Source: Candidatus Martarchaeota archaeon (GTDB lineage: Archaea > Micrarchaeota > Micrarchaeia > Micrarchaeales > Micrarchaeaceae). Taken from it: a stretch of DNA of 33,419 nucleotides. Numbering within the stretch: the stretch's first letter is position 1; each line of letters opens with the position of its first letter. Location: contig JAMCSF010000012.1 of the NCBI GenBank assembly GCA_023380795.1, positions 1 to 33,419 of the forward strand. Direction: 5' to 3'. Of the stretch, positions 8,686 through 18,438 are shown in pieces. Both the position numbers and the translations under genes were made by a program. A model generated the notes under the pieces. The model saw only the letters and a program-made list of their open reading frames with translations. It had not been told where the DNA came from and did no database searches.

Positions 8686-8991
8686 ATGGAAGAAGACGAA
8701 AGTTTCGGACAGGAAAGAAATGAAGAAGGAATGGAAGGAGAAGAGCAAAGAAGGCCAAGACGCGAAGGAAGGGACAGGGGCGTATCAATAAAACCCTCAT
8801 ACTTCTTGCAGAAGCCGGTAAAGGCTGGCGACGAGGTTGACGTAACCATAGAAGCGGTTGCCTCAAAGGGCGACGGCATAGCTAAGGTCAACGGCTTTGT
8901 TGTCTTCGTTAAGGGCGCGAAGCAGGGAGAAAGCATGAAGGTCAGGATAACTGACGTCAAGGCAAGGTTTGCATTGGCGGAAAGACTCTGA
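8686..8991 (+). CDS. TRAM-domain protein
   Basis: 101 aa; KPVKAGDEVDVTIEAVASKGDGIAKVNGFVVFVKGAKQGESMKVRITDVKARFALAERL is a canonical TRAM domain; N-terminal acidic/basic tail. Confidence 0.9.
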   Translation: MEEDESFGQERNEEGMEGEEQRRPRREGRDRGVSIKPSYFLQKPVKAGDEVDVTIEAVASKGDGIAKVNGFVVFVKGAKQGESMKVRITDVKARFALAERL

Positions 8992-9022
8992 TTGCGATTA
9001 GCTTTCACAAAGAGATAAAGGA

Positions 9023-9056
9023 TTAGTTTTATTTTTTACTATTTCTGTTTTATTTT
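9023..9056 (+). terminator. T-rich transcription termination tract downstream of TRAM gene
   Basis: agttttattttttactatttctgttttatttta shortly after the stop codon, typical of archaeal U-tract termination. Confidence 0.45.
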
Positions 9057-9120
9057 AGGCTCTTAGCGGAGCCGATTCTTTAATCCTATTTTTCCAAGCG
9101 TTTTTTAACAATATTAAAGG

Positions 9121-9155
9121 ATGTCAAAAAAGAAAAAGAAGCCGCAAAACGCGGC
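9121..9155 (-). terminator. hairpin plus T-tract terminator for the 125-aa membrane protein
   Basis: Minus strand: GCCGC-GTTTT-GCGGC followed by TTCTTTTTCTTTTTT, 10 nt beyond the stop codon. Confidence 0.55.
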
Positions 9156-9164
9156 GAAATCAAT

Positions 9165-9542
9165 TCAGCACATTGCCTTTGCGTATACTGCTCCTGCTGA
9201 TGCTATCACGAATCCGATTATCGCAACAACTACCATTAGCGGGTTTCCTGCTGTCATTGCAACGAATGCGAATCCTCCTGCACATGCCGGCGCCATTGCT
9301 GCCCTGGTTATCGGGTTGTTCTTGATCAGGTTTGCGAAGCTGAGTATGAAAAGAGATACTGCGCTGAGCACCCCAACCGCGTATAGGAGCGGAAGCCAAA
9401 CTGCCGTTATCGCAGTCGCAAAGATTCCTGTTGCTGCAGTGCCTGAAGAGGTAACATATACCAAAGCCAGGTATATCAAGCTGCCTACGAATTCAAGGGC
9501 AAATGCCCCTGGGTTTGTTTTGCCAGATGATGCTTTAGACAT
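9165..9542 (-). CDS. small polytopic membrane protein (about 4 TM)
   Basis: 125 aa with four hydrophobic segments; followed by a terminator-like hairpin/T-tract; preferred over the antisense ORF 9121..9585. Confidence 0.7.
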   Translation of the reverse strand: MSKASSGKTNPGAFALEFVGSLIYLALVYVTSSGTAATGIFATAITAVWLPLLYAVGVLSAVSLFILSFANLIKNNPITRAAMAPACAGGFAFVAMTAGNPLMVVVAIIGFVIASAGAVYAKAMC

Positions 9543-9718
9543 ATTTTCACCGTATCTAACTGCTCAGGGGCCGTTTTTATACTAATCATATTACTGTTTA
9601 TACCTGATTACATATTTTGCAGCCCATCCGTGCCAATTTAGCCAATTTAGGTAGGAAGGTAAACGGCAATGCCTATAACGATTTTATTGGTTATTTATGT
9701 AACTAAATTGTGGTTGTT

Positions 9719-10717
9719 ATGAAAGCGCTCATTTTTGACAAGCAGGGGACGGAAAACCTCAAGATTGCAGACCTAGAAAGGCCTGAGCCAAAAGAGGGCG
9801 AGGTATTGATAAAAATCGCAATGGCCGGAGTGAATCCAATAGACAAAATGATAATAAACGCAATACCTGGAATAAAGCCAATGCCGCATATAGCCGGGGC
9901 TGAGTTCGCAGGCACTGTGGAAGCAGCAGGCCAATCGGTAAAATCCCTAAAGCCTGGCGACAGGGTTACTGTATTCAACAGGTATTTTGATGGGACCTGC
10001 GACATGTGCAGTGCAGGCATGGAAATGCTGTGCAGGAACGGCTATATAACCGGAGTCATGAGTGATGGGGGTTTCGCAGAGTACATAGCAGTGAACGAAA
10101 GAAACGCAGTAAAGATTCCTGACGGTACCGGCTGGGAGATGGCAGCTTCGCTTCCGGTTGCCGCGCTTACGCCATACCACGCTGTTAACCGCGCAGGCCT
10201 GAGCAAGGGCGAAACTGCGGTCATACTCGGCGCCTCAGGCAATACTGGGCGCTTTGCGCTACAGTTCGCAAAAGAGAAGGGCGCCAGGGTCATAGCAGTA
10301 TCGAGGAAGAGCTCAATGGCAGATTTCGGCGCCGATGAAACCGTATCCACGGAAAATGCCATAGAAAAAATAAGCGAGATCACTAAGGGCAGGATGGCAG
10401 ATTTTGTCCTAAATTCGCTAGGCGAGAAATTCTGGAACGAAAGCTTTTCCATGCTGGGGAGCAACTCCCGGCTGGCAACATTCGGCACTCTTACAGGGCC
10501 GCAGGTAAGCTTGGACCTTTCCGGAGTATATTCAAAACATGCAACGATAATCGGGTCTACCGGAGGCTCCATGCATGAGTTCAAAGAGCTAGCTTCTAAA
10601 TCTCCGGGCTACAAGCTCAAGGTATGGAAGAAGTTCAGGCTTGAAGAAGGCCAGGCTGCAATAAATGGGCTCTCCTCAAGCGACAGGGACGGGAGGGTAA
10701 TGCTGCAGATAAGCTGA
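9719..10717 (+). CDS. zinc-type medium-chain dehydrogenase/reductase (alcohol dehydrogenase/quinone oxidoreductase-like)
   Basis: PHIAGAEFAGTVEAAGQSVKSLKPGDRV, structural Zn cysteines GTCDMCSAGMEMLC, cofactor-binding AVILGASGNTGRFALQFAKEKGARVIAVSR. ORF track starts at GTG 9710; ATG 9719 is the likelier start. Confidence 0.93.
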   Translation: MKALIFDKQGTENLKIADLERPEPKEGEVLIKIAMAGVNPIDKMIINAIPGIKPMPHIAGAEFAGTVEAAGQSVKSLKPGDRVTVFNRYFDGTCDMCSAGMEMLCRNGYITGVMSDGGFAEYIAVNERNAVKIPDGTGWEMAASLPVAALTPYHAVNRAGLSKGETAVILGASGNTGRFALQFAKEKGARVIAVSRKSSMADFGADETVSTENAIEKISEITKGRMADFVLNSLGEKFWNESFSMLGSNSRLATFGTLTGPQVSLDLSGVYSKHATIIGSTGGSMHEFKELASKSPGYKLKVWKKFRLEEGQAAINGLSSSDRDGRVMLQIS

Positions 10718-10741
10718 CAATAATAAGGCAGTATTTAGATA

Positions 10742-10838
10742 AGCCTCGAGAGGGATTTGAACCCTCGACCCCCTGTTTTCACAGCCCTATTTATGGGGCG
10801 TACGAGACAGGTGCTCTACCAGTCTGAGCTACCGAGGC
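10742..10838 (-). tRNA. tRNA-Thr(CGT) with a ~23-nt intron in the anticodon loop
   Basis: Minus strand GCCTCGG TA GCTC AGACTGGTA GAGC A CCTGT [CTCGTA+intron+A] ACAGG GGGTC GAGGG TTCAAAT CCCTC TCGAGGC T; 7-bp acceptor, D, anticodon and T stems all close; body and U73 match the second tRNA-Thr in this window. Confidence 0.88.
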
Positions 10839-10898
10839 GCCAACCGCTTTTATAATTCAAACAACAAACTATAAATTCATTTATAAACAAATCTGAAA

Positions 10899-13800
10899 GT
10901 GGCGAGAAAGCTACCGGTAGAGCGCGTGTCAATACTACAAAACAATCAAGGATCGGAAGGGACAGATAGCCCGAATTCCTATGGCGGATGGAACGAGATT
11001 CCACCAACGGAATCCAAAGGATACAAAGTCAATGTCACGCCGAGCAATCCGTTTGAGCAGCAGAAGCCTCCGTCTCCTGTTCCAATAGCCAGAAAAGCCT
11101 CGCAGAATAAATTTCCGCTGAAATACCTGCTCATTGCCCTGGTGGTAATATTCATAGCGCTTATAGCGGTGCTTACGCTCCACAAGCCCTCTTCCACCAC
11201 TACGATACTGACTACGTCGATAAGGCCTGACGTGTATACTGTGTCAGCTTGCGGCGCATTGGGCAAGCCAGGCTCATATTATTTAAGCTCAGACATAAGC
11301 GGCAATATAACCTCCGGCTCGTGCTTATACGTCAATTCCAGCAACGTTGCCGTAATATGCAACGGCAAATCGATAACCGGTTCAGGGCCTTACAGCAACA
11401 AGACTCCATATACATATGCTGTATACGCCTCAGGGAGGGATAACGTAACGGTGAGCGGCTGCACACTGTCTGACTTCTCATATGGCATAGCGGCTGTCAA
11501 CTCCACTGGCGTGAAGGCCGTAGGAAACAAGGTATACAACAATACCATGTCTGGGGTCTACTTCTCTAACACTTCTTATTCTATTATATCCGGAAACAAA
11601 GTTTCCGGAACGTCGAGCCCACAGGGAGCACTTTATCTGGGCTACCGCTCAGTCGGGAACAAGGTATTGAACAATACGATACTTTCAAACGGCAACGTAG
11701 GGATAAACATATATTCAAGCGGCAACAACGTCTCTGAAAACATGATAGATTCTACTCCAAATTCATTCGCATGCCACGGGCTTTCCGGACTGATAAACGC
11801 GAGCTCTGCCTATGGGAATATCTGCACGGTCAACATCGGCTGCGACTTTTTGTCGTGCACAGAAACGAATTATCCAATAAATGTTTCCCAGATATCCCTC
11901 GGGAGTGTCATAAATTCCTGCGGCACGATAAACACTCCTGGCAACTACCATGTTGCCAGCGACATAAATGCCAAAGCGTACTCAAAGGCAGTGGGATTTC
12001 TAAATGGGTCTGCACAGGTCCCATGCATAACCATAAACGCGCCAGACGTGCATCTCGACTGCGAGAGCAATAACATAACAAACGTCACTTCAGGGTATGC
12101 CATATACGCGAGCTCTGAGCCGGGGCTTAAAATCGACTATTGCAGGATAGGCTCGTCGAAGGGCGGAATAATGCTCAGAAACATCACTGGCGCTGTTCTG
12201 TCAAATATCAGCATCTTTAACTCAAGCACTGGCATAATGTTGATAAATTCAAATTCAAGCAAGCTATATGACGTGAATGCCGAAAACGGCACTATAGGGC
12301 TTTACGTGGGCTTTTCCACACTAGATACCTTCAGCACGTTCAGGTTCACAGGAAACAGCTACGGAATCTATGTGAACGATTCCATAGGCAACGTCTACAA
12401 CAGCGGCGTTGCAACAAACAATTCCAGGATCGACATATACGCGACCAACAACTCAATAAAATCCGGTTACTCTCTTATGTCGGATACGCAGTGCGGCCTT
12501 ACTGATGCCGAATGGACGACATGCACTAACGTAGCGAAACCGCAGCTCAAGTTTTATCCCATAAATTCGTGCAGCACTATAAGCTATGAAGGCAACTATT
12601 CGCTAAGCCAGAACATACTTTCTTCATCTACAAATTGCATAACCATAAGGTCAAGCAACGTCAAGCTGTCGTGCGGACCGTATAAAATGTCAAGCCAGAC
12701 GCGAGGCACAGGTACCGGCGTATCCATAAGCAACGCCAAAAACGTAACGATATACGGCTGCGACGCTGTCGGTTTCAAATACGGATACTACTTAAACAAC
12801 GTAACAAATTCGTCGATAACAAACGGCTCTTCTTCAGGGGACACGTTCGGAGTTTACATTAAAGGGTCCAGAGGGATAAAAGTCGAGAACATAAGCGAAA
12901 CCAGCGTCGGGAATTCGGGCATTTTCATGAACTCTTCCGAATACGGCATCATAAAAGACTCGTCATTCAATTCCGGGGCATATGGGATATATCTTTACAA
13001 TTCAACCCGCAACGGAATTACGGGAAACAACGGCACTGGCGACGGTATCGGGATATACTTAAACACAAACTCAACCAATAACACCGTTGCCTACAACATG
13101 TTTTCCGGCTCTTCGAATTACGATTATGCGTGCTCAGGTAACGCATCAGGAATCGCTTCTGAATACGGCGGCATAAACTACGGCCAGAAAATATCTGACT
13201 GCATGTGGCTTTCAGGAATAAGCCCAAAGTCTGGGCCAGTGGCATGCAACTCATTCCTAAGCCCGTCCTCATATAACATAGGCACCGATGGCTATTACGG
13301 CATAGGGGCGCTGTGCAACGGAGTGTATTCAAATTCGACAACGATAAACTGCAACTACAATACCATAACTGCCACCCATGGCGGGACTTTTGCCGAATTC
13401 GACAATGTGAAGGGCGGAATCATAGAAAACTGCATACTGCGCGGCTTCACCACTCCTATAATCATAAAGAACTCCAGCGTGAAGGCCATTAACGACAGGA
13501 TATACGTAAATGCAACGGACACAAGCTCGCCGCTTCTGTATTTCGGCATGGGCATATACTCCTCGCACGGCTTCACGATTTCGAACGTCTCGGTAATAAG
13601 CAATACTACTGGATTCTTGATAGAAAATTCCGCATCGGGAACAATTTCAGGCAGCAATTCGACTTCGCGCCAGATAGGTTACTACGTAGACAATACGACC
13701 GGCACTCTCTTCAAGGATGACACGGCAAAATCCCCTGGGATAGGCCTTTCTATGTCAAATTCTACGTCCAACGCCTTTTCTGGAGATTCGTTCAACGGAT

Positions 13801-13919
13801 CCGTAGCCGGCGCACTGTGCATAGGCACATCAGAATCAAATTCGTCGAATGCCAATTCCGGTGCGAACTATTGTTCGGTTAATTCAGGATGCTCATGGCT
13901 AAAGGGCTCAGATTGCTGA
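10899..13919 (+). CDS. membrane-anchored surface protein with four tandem NosD-like parallel beta-helix modules
   Basis: 1006 aa; cytosolic N-term, TM (YLLIALVVIFIALIAVLTL), then PbH1-like repeats (NVTVSGCTLSDFSYGIAAVNSTGVKAVGNKVYNNTMSGVYFSNTSYSIISGNKV...); GTG start ~25 nt after TATA-like aactataaat. Confidence 0.85.
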   Translation: MARKLPVERVSILQNNQGSEGTDSPNSYGGWNEIPPTESKGYKVNVTPSNPFEQQKPPSPVPIARKASQNKFPLKYLLIALVVIFIALIAVLTLHKPSSTTTILTTSIRPDVYTVSACGALGKPGSYYLSSDISGNITSGSCLYVNSSNVAVICNGKSITGSGPYSNKTPYTYAVYASGRDNVTVSGCTLSDFSYGIAAVNSTGVKAVGNKVYNNTMSGVYFSNTSYSIISGNKVSGTSSPQGALYLGYRSVGNKVLNNTILSNGNVGINIYSSGNNVSENMIDSTPNSFACHGLSGLINASSAYGNICTVNIGCDFLSCTETNYPINVSQISLGSVINSCGTINTPGNYHVASDINAKAYSKAVGFLNGSAQVPCITINAPDVHLDCESNNITNVTSGYAIYASSEPGLKIDYCRIGSSKGGIMLRNITGAVLSNISIFNSSTGIMLINSNSSKLYDVNAENGTIGLYVGFSTLDTFSTFRFTGNSYGIYVNDSIGNVYNSGVATNNSRIDIYATNNSIKSGYSLMSDTQCGLTDAEWTTCTNVAKPQLKFYPINSCSTISYEGNYSLSQNILSSSTNCITIRSSNVKLSCGPYKMSSQTRGTGTGVSISNAKNVTIYGCDAVGFKYGYYLNNVTNSSITNGSSSGDTFGVYIKGSRGIKVENISETSVGNSGIFMNSSEYGIIKDSSFNSGAYGIYLYNSTRNGITGNNGTGDGIGIYLNTNSTNNTVAYNMFSGSSNYDYACSGNASGIASEYGGINYGQKISDCMWLSGISPKSGPVACNSFLSPSSYNIGTDGYYGIGALCNGVYSNSTTINCNYNTITATHGGTFAEFDNVKGGIIENCILRGFTTPIIIKNSSVKAINDRIYVNATDTSSPLLYFGMGIYSSHGFTISNVSVISNTTGFLIENSASGTISGSNSTSRQIGYYVDNTTGTLFKDDTAKSPGIGLSMSNSTSNAFSGDSFNGSVAGALCIGTSESNSSNANSGANYCSVNSGCSWLKGSDC

Positions 13920-13927
13920 AGTGATTA

Positions 13928-15706
13928 ATGGTGAAGTTCGAGAAGCTGGCTGAATACTACAGCGTACTTGAAGGAGTTTCATCAAGGCTTAAAATGATAG
14001 AGATAATGTCAGAAACGTTTAAGGAGGCAGAACCATCCGAGATAGGGCAGATAGTATACATGACCCAGGGGGTATTGGCTCCCCCGTTCGAGGGCAAGGA
14101 ATTCGGCGTTGCTGAGAAGATGGCTGCGGAGGCCATAGCCATCGCAACCGGATACACGAAGGAGGACGTTGAAGCCGACTTCAGGAAAAGCGGAGACCTT
14201 GGCAGCACCGCGGAGAATCTCGTATCGAAATCAAAGCTCAGGCGCATGTCTTCTTCAAAGCCCAGCGTCTGCGATGTCTACTCTTCAATGGTGAAAATAT
14301 CCGAATCCTCCGGAAAGGGCAGCAAGGACCAGAAAATAAAGATGCTAGCAAACCTTGTTGCAAGCTCAAGCCCTGTTGAGGCAAGGTACATAATAAAATA
14401 TCCTCTCGGGCAGCTCAGGCTCGGCCTCGGGGACGCAACGATGCTTGAGGCCCTGTCGGTCATGTACAAGGGCGACCGCACGCTAAAGGAGCATTTGGAA
14501 AGGGCCTATAATATATGCAGCGACCTCGGGCTCGTGGCCAAGGAGCTCAAGTCCAATGGGATCAAGGCAATAGAAGATTTTTCCGTATCTATATTCAAGC
14601 CCATAAGGCCGGCACTTGCGGAACGCCTGCCAACTGCAGAAGAGATACTGGAAAAGATGGGCGGCGAATGTGCAGTAGAGCAGAAATATGACGGCTTCAG
14701 GTGCCAGGTACACAAGATGGGCAAAAGGGTGGAGATATATTCGAGAAGGCTGGAAAGGACAACTGACATGTTCCCTGACATAGCTGCAGCCGCCATAAAG
14801 GAAGTCTCTTCGAAGGAAGTCATATTCGAGGGAGAAGCCCTTGCATACAACGACGCTACCGGCGAATTCATGCCTTTTCAGGAGACGATACAGAGAAAAA
14901 GGAAGCACGGGATTTCGGAAAAAGCGGTATCGCTTCCGCTTAGGCTGATGGCGTTCGATCTTATGTTCGCAGACGGGAAAAGCTACATGAACGAACCGTA
15001 CGAGCAGAGGCGCAAGGAGCTTGAGCTGGTACTAGGAGGCAACGAAACCATAAAGCCGTCGAAGCGCATAATCACGCATTCGGCGAAGGAGCTTGAGGAT
15101 TTCTTCAACTCTTCCGTATCCGATGGCCTCGAGGGAATAGTGGCAAAGGACCTAAAGTCGCCGTATGTTGCAGGGGCGAGGAAATTCTCATGGATAAAGC
15201 TCAAGCGAAGCTATCAGGGCGAGCTCTCTGACACGCTTGACCTTGTGATAGTCGGATACTACCGCGGAAAGGGCTCCAGGACCGAATTCGGCTTCGGGGG
15301 CCTGCTGTGCGCAGTATACAACGAAAAGCGCGATCTTTTCGAGACTGTTTCCAAGCTCGGCACTGGCTTCACCGAGGCGCAGATGCAGGAGCTTAGCAAG
15401 CTGCTATCCAAAATAGAGCAGAAATCCAAGCCTGCGAGGGTCGATTCCATAACTGAGCCAGATTTCTGGGTATACCCAAAATACGTTGTCACGGTCAAAG
15501 CCGACGAGATAACAAAATCCCCTATGCACACCTGCGGAATGTCAGTCCAGGATGACGGCAGCAAATCAGGATATTCTCTCAGGTTTCCTAGGCTGGTTGG
15601 TGAAACCACGATAAGGGAGGACAAGAGCCCAGAAGAGGCTACGACTACAAAGGAGATAATCGAGCTCTTCGCGCAACAGAAAAAGGTAAGGGTTTCAGAC
15701 AGATGA
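13928..15706 (+). CDS. lig: ATP-dependent DNA ligase
   Basis: 592 aa; nucleotidyl-transfer motif EQKYDGFRCQVHK, motif III-like AFDLMFADGKSYMNEPYEQRR, DGLEGIVAKDLKSPY, WIKLKRSY. Confidence 0.96.
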   Translation: MVKFEKLAEYYSVLEGVSSRLKMIEIMSETFKEAEPSEIGQIVYMTQGVLAPPFEGKEFGVAEKMAAEAIAIATGYTKEDVEADFRKSGDLGSTAENLVSKSKLRRMSSSKPSVCDVYSSMVKISESSGKGSKDQKIKMLANLVASSSPVEARYIIKYPLGQLRLGLGDATMLEALSVMYKGDRTLKEHLERAYNICSDLGLVAKELKSNGIKAIEDFSVSIFKPIRPALAERLPTAEEILEKMGGECAVEQKYDGFRCQVHKMGKRVEIYSRRLERTTDMFPDIAAAAIKEVSSKEVIFEGEALAYNDATGEFMPFQETIQRKRKHGISEKAVSLPLRLMAFDLMFADGKSYMNEPYEQRRKELELVLGGNETIKPSKRIITHSAKELEDFFNSSVSDGLEGIVAKDLKSPYVAGARKFSWIKLKRSYQGELSDTLDLVIVGYYRGKGSRTEFGFGGLLCAVYNEKRDLFETVSKLGTGFTEAQMQELSKLLSKIEQKSKPARVDSITEPDFWVYPKYVVTVKADEITKSPMHTCGMSVQDDGSKSGYSLRFPRLVGETTIREDKSPEEATTTKEIIELFAQQKKVRVSDR

Positions 15707-15721
15707 GCTTATGCGCTGCCA

Positions 15722-16042
15722 TCACATGCAGCTTTCAACTACCTTTGAAGCTTTCTGCAGGCTTTTTATCATGTCCTTGACCTTAGGGTTGAGCTTGTAG
15801 CCCAAGCCATATCCGTTCGTTGTCCTTATGTGCGTTGGCTGTATCACGTTGAGGTCAAGCGAAAGCTCCCTGAGCGATATTATAAGCGTCTTTCTAGTAA
15901 ACTTTTTCTCAAGCACGGAATATATCTCTTTAGTGGTCCTCGGGGATTTCTCGAAAAGCAATTCCATTACTGCATAATTAGGCCTGCTTATCGCCTTCCT
16001 CAATGCCCAGATTTCATCCTGCTGCTTTTCTTTTTTTACCAT
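15722..16042 (-). CDS. winged-helix-like putative transcriptional regulator
   Basis: 106 aa; helix-turn-helix pattern (NYAVMELLFEKSPRTTKEIYSVLEKKFTRKTLIISLRELSLDLNVI) with C-terminal wing; divergent from the pilus operon. Confidence 0.65.
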   Translation of the reverse strand: MVKKEKQQDEIWALRKAISRPNYAVMELLFEKSPRTTKEIYSVLEKKFTRKTLIISLRELSLDLNVIQPTHIRTTNGYGLGYKLNPKVKDMIKSLQKASKVVESCM

Positions 16043-16134
16043 AATAATACTTTTTGTAAAAGATTTATATACATTTGCACCCTTTTCTCAATTCTCAGTT
16101 TTGCATAGGCCATGAATGCGATTAATTATACAAA

Positions 16135-16150
16135 GGTATATAAATATTTA
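16135..16150 (+). promoter_or_regulatory. TATA-box-like promoter of the pilus operon
   Basis: ggtatataaatattta about 25 nt before ATG 16166, consistent with a leaderless transcript. Confidence 0.6.
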
Positions 16151-16165
16151 TTTTAATATAATATC

Positions 16166-17692
16166 ATGGAGTTTAATAAAATAATCAAGGGCAAAGGCTC
16201 AATGTTTTCCGCCATGGGGTTCAGGATTGGAAAGCGTTCAGGCCCGCCCGCTGCGCAGAGGCACAAACTCTCATTCGATTTTCTTGATCATTATCCAGAA
16301 GAAGTGCTCCTTGATGCTCCTAACGTCGTTGTGGGAAAATCTGGCTCGTCGCTGCTATACTCTGTAAAGGCGCATCCAGAATGGCTATCTGGCAAGGCCA
16401 TGGCAGATGCAATGAAATCCCACCTTGTAAATTCTGTGCTTGAGGCGGAAAATGCCCAATACAACATAGGCGACAAGAATGCCATAGACTCTGCAGCAGG
16501 GCTGCTCTCTGAACGCTTCGGCGTTCCTAAAAATTCGATGGCAGCAAGAGCCGCCGCTCTGGATACATTCGGTTATGGGCCGCTGAGCTTTCTGCTGGAG
16601 GACTCGACAAACATCGAGGAGATAGTTATAAACGGCCCTTCGTATCCAATATCGCTCTATCACTCAAGGTACGGTTTCTGCACAACCAACCTAAAATTTT
16701 ATACGGAGCATGATTCCATACACTGCATAAACAAGCTTCTCGAGTCAGCAGAGAAGGAACTGGCTTCCGACACTCCGATAGTCGACGCAAGCACGCCTTC
16801 AGGGCTCAGGGTTCATGCTCAGCAGGCTCCGTATTCGCCGTCTGGCATGGTTGCATCAATAAGGCTGTCGAAGCCTGAGCGCAGCGGCCCGGCATTCCTG
16901 CTTGCTAAGGGCACCCTCAATCCAGAGCTTCTGGCCTATTTGTGGATGGCAATCGATGCAAGGCTCAATCTTCTGATAACCGGGCCACCTGCATCAGGAA
17001 AAACGACTTTGCTGAAGGCATTGACTGACATAATGCCGCGCTACGAGCGCGTAGTGGCAATAGAGGAGGAAACAGACGAGCTCATAATGCATTCTAACTT
17101 TACCAATGCCGTTTACCTAATCGGGAAGAAATCAACCGAAAAATCAGACAAGACGATATCAGATCAAGTGGTGAACGCCCTGAGGCTCAGGCCGGACAGG
17201 CTTATAATAGGGGAGATAAGGGGCGCAGAGGCCAAGGATGCGTTTTTCGGGTCGAACACCGGGGTGCCGTTCATAGCGACAATGCATGCTTCCGGCAACG
17301 GAATAAGCGTGATATCAAGGCTGGAATCCAGGCCCATGCTTGTTGACCATGCCCTTGTTTCAAACCTCGATCTTGCGGTCCATATGTCGCTCGACAGTGC
17401 CATGCAGAGAAAAATAACTGGGATATCGGAATACAAATGGCTATCGCGCGCCGAGATGAATCCGGAAGAGGCAAAGGAATTCGAGATAAACAGCATATCT
17501 TCATACGACATGCCTAAGAAGGACGAGCTCAGGCGTTCCAAGGTGATAACATACTTCGCTATGAGAAAGCAGATGTCGCCGAGCGAAGCGATTAAGGAGT
17601 TTCAGGCTAGGTCAAAGGCAGCATCATCGTTTATGGCGAGAGGCTCAGGCGATTTTCAGGAGTTCATCCTTGGGTACAGGGGATTGAAATGA
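16166..17692 (+). CDS. type II/IV secretion (archaeal pilus/Tad-like) assembly ATPase
   Basis: 508 aa; Walker A LLITGPPASGKTTLLKAL, VVAIEEETDELI, LRLRPDRLIIGEIRGAEAKDAF, FIATMHASGNG. Confidence 0.93.
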   Translation: MEFNKIIKGKGSMFSAMGFRIGKRSGPPAAQRHKLSFDFLDHYPEEVLLDAPNVVVGKSGSSLLYSVKAHPEWLSGKAMADAMKSHLVNSVLEAENAQYNIGDKNAIDSAAGLLSERFGVPKNSMAARAAALDTFGYGPLSFLLEDSTNIEEIVINGPSYPISLYHSRYGFCTTNLKFYTEHDSIHCINKLLESAEKELASDTPIVDASTPSGLRVHAQQAPYSPSGMVASIRLSKPERSGPAFLLAKGTLNPELLAYLWMAIDARLNLLITGPPASGKTTLLKALTDIMPRYERVVAIEEETDELIMHSNFTNAVYLIGKKSTEKSDKTISDQVVNALRLRPDRLIIGEIRGAEAKDAFFGSNTGVPFIATMHASGNGISVISRLESRPMLVDHALVSNLDLAVHMSLDSAMQRKITGISEYKWLSRAEMNPEEAKEFEINSISSYDMPKKDELRRSKVITYFAMRKQMSPSEAIKEFQARSKAASSFMARGSGDFQEFILGYRGLK

Positions 17693-18438
17693 ATCATTAT
17701 GACAATAAAAGGGATACGGGCTTAGGTCCATACCTGATGTGCATTGGGTATGTTGTCATAATCCCATCAGCGGCTATTCTGCTTTTTGGGCTATACGGTT
17801 ACCCTATAGCCGCTCTTTCTTCAGTGATGTTCTTCGCGTACTATGCAGCAAAGCTAAAGACCCTGGAGCTTACCTCGAAAATACGGGATTGGGTTTCATT
17901 CGTTGGGCTGGCTTCTTTAATCACGCTAAAGCGTATGAACCATGTGCCCACCGCGAAGGCATTATCCGATTCGGTCGGGATTTTTGAATATAATCCAAAC
18001 GACGTTTCCATTGCGGTGAAGGATCTTCCATTGGCAATGCGTCTAATAGGTTTTAACGGCGCAATAAGCGCGCTCGCAGCAAAACCGCAAAAAGGCAAGC
18101 ACCACAACCGCGTGCCTATAATGAAATCGGTTGCGGAGAAATCAGGTTTCGGCTTCGATGCGATTGGCTCAATATCTGCCGTAATGGACTCATCAATACA
18201 GAATCTCGAAAACGCGTTTTCCGTGCATAACGGCAGGAGCAACAGGAATTCAACGGTTCTTATGCTTTTTTCAACGGTGCTGCCTTCATTTGCCCTTTTC
18301 GGCATAGCAGGATATTCAATTCTTTCGGGGAGCGCATCGTTCCTGCCTGAGGCATTCGCCATATTCGTTGTTTCGGCACCGATTGCATATCTCATAATAT
18401 CTAAAGTGACATCGGCGGTAAGCAATGCAATCATATAG
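17689..18438 (+). CDS. T2SF/TadC-like pilus platform protein, first half-size subunit
   Basis: 249 aa; overlaps ATPase stop by 4 nt (ATGA); TM pairs at both ends around a soluble helical T2SF-like region. Confidence 0.75.
   Translation: MNHYDNKRDTGLGPYLMCIGYVVIIPSAAILLFGLYGYPIAALSSVMFFAYYAAKLKTLELTSKIRDWVSFVGLASLITLKRMNHVPTAKALSDSVGIFEYNPNDVSIAVKDLPLAMRLIGFNGAISALAAKPQKGKHHNRVPIMKSVAEKSGFGFDAIGSISAVMDSSIQNLENAFSVHNGRSNRNSTVLMLFSTVLPSFALFGIAGYSILSGSASFLPEAFAIFVVSAPIAYLIISKVTSAVSNAII

Noticed and set aside
9121-9585. 154-aa plus-strand ORF
   Set aside because: Antisense to a better-supported 4-TM protein; its start lies in the terminator hairpin/T-tract of that gene, and the composition looks like a reversed hydrophobic gene.
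9621-9660. Short direct repeat gccaatttagccaatttag
   Set aside because: Only two short AT-rich copies; insufficient to infer function.
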